Positions 62,511 through 64,000 of a stretch of DNA of 64,000 nucleotides are shown one piece after another (the first letter of the stretch is position 1; the number at the start of each line of letters is the position of its first letter). The notes below the pieces were generated by a model, which saw only the letters and a list, made by a program, of their open reading frames with translations, had not been told where the DNA came from and did no database searches. The position numbers and the translations under genes were made by a program. This stretch comes from Carposina sasakii (lineage: Eukaryota > Arthropoda > Insecta > Lepidoptera > Carposinidae): contig CP053159.1 of the NCBI GenBank assembly GCA_014607495.2, forward strand, positions 11,663,501-11,727,500. Direction: 5' to 3'.

Positions 62511-64000
62511 TGATTTGTTTATTATGTGGGTGGATAAAGCGTCAATACACATCCCTACTAAATGGAATGTACGCTACCGAGCGTACTATGAATGCTTCAG
62601 TCTGTATACGAGTAGTGACAATACTCTGTCCGTTGTTCTTTATACGTCCATGAGGCAGCGTTAATAAAACGCAAACAAAATAAGTATCTCTAGTCCACTT
62701 TTACTAATGGATTGGAGAAAAATACGGCTGTGTATATGTCTATATCTTTTACAGGGATCTGTTACAGTATCTGTTTCTTTGTTATATTTGTTTTGCTTTC
62801 CTCTACTGCTTTATTTAAAGTTGCAACGGACAGCTTCGATAGACTTCATCCTGGTAACCAGTTTAAAAATATTATTTCGCGATGGATATTAATACATCTA
62901 AACCTTGTTTTCGAGGGTTGTATTTTTAATGTGTTTCTTTTTCTAACCATCTCATTTTTTTAAATACGCAGAAGTGTTGAAATAGATCGTTTGATGTGAG
63001 CTTGGATAAATAGGCTAGATGACAGTATTTTAATTGTATTAACATTGCAAGATTACACAGTTTACAAAAGAAGAGCTGTCGCTTAATAGAATCCCTGGAA
63101 AAATATTTATTTTATTCTGTTTTTAATGTTTGTACTGTTTTATACCTACGTCATAGAGCTGTGTTTGTGTTTAGTATTTGTTGTTAAAGCAGCAACAAAT
63201 CAAACCTTTTATTTGACTTGAAAGCGTACCTATACAATTTATTGGTCAATTGCCTTTTTTATGTTACTTTCTATATTTGTTACAACAAAAACACCATCGT
63301 CTGTATAATATTCAACTATGTATCTACTACTAATATCACGAGATAAAATCTTCTCTTTTTTCATGAGGTGCAGTCTAGTGACATAAAAACAGACGGACAG
63401 CGAAGAAGCAGTTTTTGTCTTACTTTATGCTAGCTATACGACGCACCGTGGGAAGAGTATCGTCCGTAGTGATGCAGACATGTCCGTAACCCATGTTCCG
63501 TGAGAGTCTGACCATACTCGTCAGCCGTGCGCAACGATCTACAAAATCACTCACCTTAACTAGTTAGCTAATCTTACATATTTTTCTCGCAATTCTCCTA
63601 TTCTTAAAATAATACCGTCGATCCGCCACACAGTCGGCAAGGTGGGTTTGATGTGCAACCCCCTTTAATTCTATATTCCAGACATGTGCGTTGTAAGTTT
63701 GTACATATAAATTAAAGTGATACAACCTTTTATCTTTTACTCCGCCCACTTTAATCTCGTTACTTAATTGCTGCTTTAATGAACCGAAACTTTGCTAGAA
63801 CTAAATTAAAACTAAAAACGTCCAACGTGAGCTACAATATAAGTAGTGAAATTGGAAAATTTTCGATCATTTTAGCTGTCAACTAAGTTATTACAAATTT
63901 TAATGTTGTTTTAATTACTTACTGAAATACGTTTCTAGTCACAGAACCTATTTTTAGGATTAATCACAGCAACTTTATCCTGAAACTGTAAGAACAACGT
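62511..64000. other. AT-rich intergenic sequence
   Basis: No gene, RNA or repeat recognised. Hydrophobic frames at 62707-62963 overlap in two phases and look like chance. Confidence 0.45.

Noticed and set aside
62707..62963. Small membrane protein
   Set aside because: Two overlapping hydrophobic frames in AT-rich DNA with no context or conserved motif; likely chance.

Overview
The window is almost certainly from a moth or butterfly (Lepidoptera). It is AT-rich and no convincing host gene could be read. It is packed with transposable elements of the kinds common in moths: RTE-type non-LTR elements and SINE-like repeats sharing their 3' tail, short Helitron-like elements ending in CTAG, tRNA-derived SINEs, Tc1/mariner-type MITEs flanked by TA, piggyBac at TTAA, a Ty1/copia element whose primer site matches the initiator tRNA-Met anticodon region, a Ty3/gypsy element and a DIRS element. 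No bacterial features, CRISPR arrays, rRNA genes or functional-looking tRNA genes were seen.

Layout. 1-1.6 kb: SINE fragments. 1649-6352: a decayed but structurally complete DIRS retrotransposon with inverted terminal repeats, an internal complementary region, a probable gag intron, RT/RNase H and a tyrosine recombinase. 7-10 kb: small inverted-repeat elements. 10016-10506: a 5'-truncated non-LTR tail with a 9-bp target-site duplication (TSD). 10931-11278: a Helitron-like element. 11337-13280: a 5'-truncated RTE element with an unbroken 645-codon reverse transcriptase frame and a 9-bp TSD. 13.7-27 kb: MITEs (one inserted in another of its own family), SINEs and the 3' end of a Jockey-like element. 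28271-37243: a three-level nest, with piggyBac (33031-36124) inside the gag of a minus-strand Ty3/gypsy element (28287-36908), itself inside the TA-rich 5' end of a Helitron-like element. 37.3-42.3 kb: MITEs, foldback elements and Helitron-like elements. 42822-48657: a young minus-strand copia element interrupted in integrase by a P-type/THAP DNA transposon with an 8-bp TSD (45576-46940). 48.7-64 kb: a TA microsatellite, a large palindrome, more MITEs and SINEs, and a second RTE copy with a 14-bp TSD.

The coding pieces are transposon genes, not a host pathway. The most unusual signal is in the 3' part of the gypsy element. Two arrays of short stem-loops (28738-29172 with a duplicate at 29572-29775, and 30255-30418) have different, self-complementary stems but nearly constant loops. 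Read on the element's sense strand, the loops expose GAWGGA(C). They lie between pol and the 3' LTR, and the element's Gag has two CCHC zinc knuckles, so an RNA-packaging or protein-binding array is a testable idea. Other notable points are the gag start codon inside the LTR-like repeat, a chimeric pol joined at short identities, and the DIRS intron carrying a 115-bp tandem repeat.
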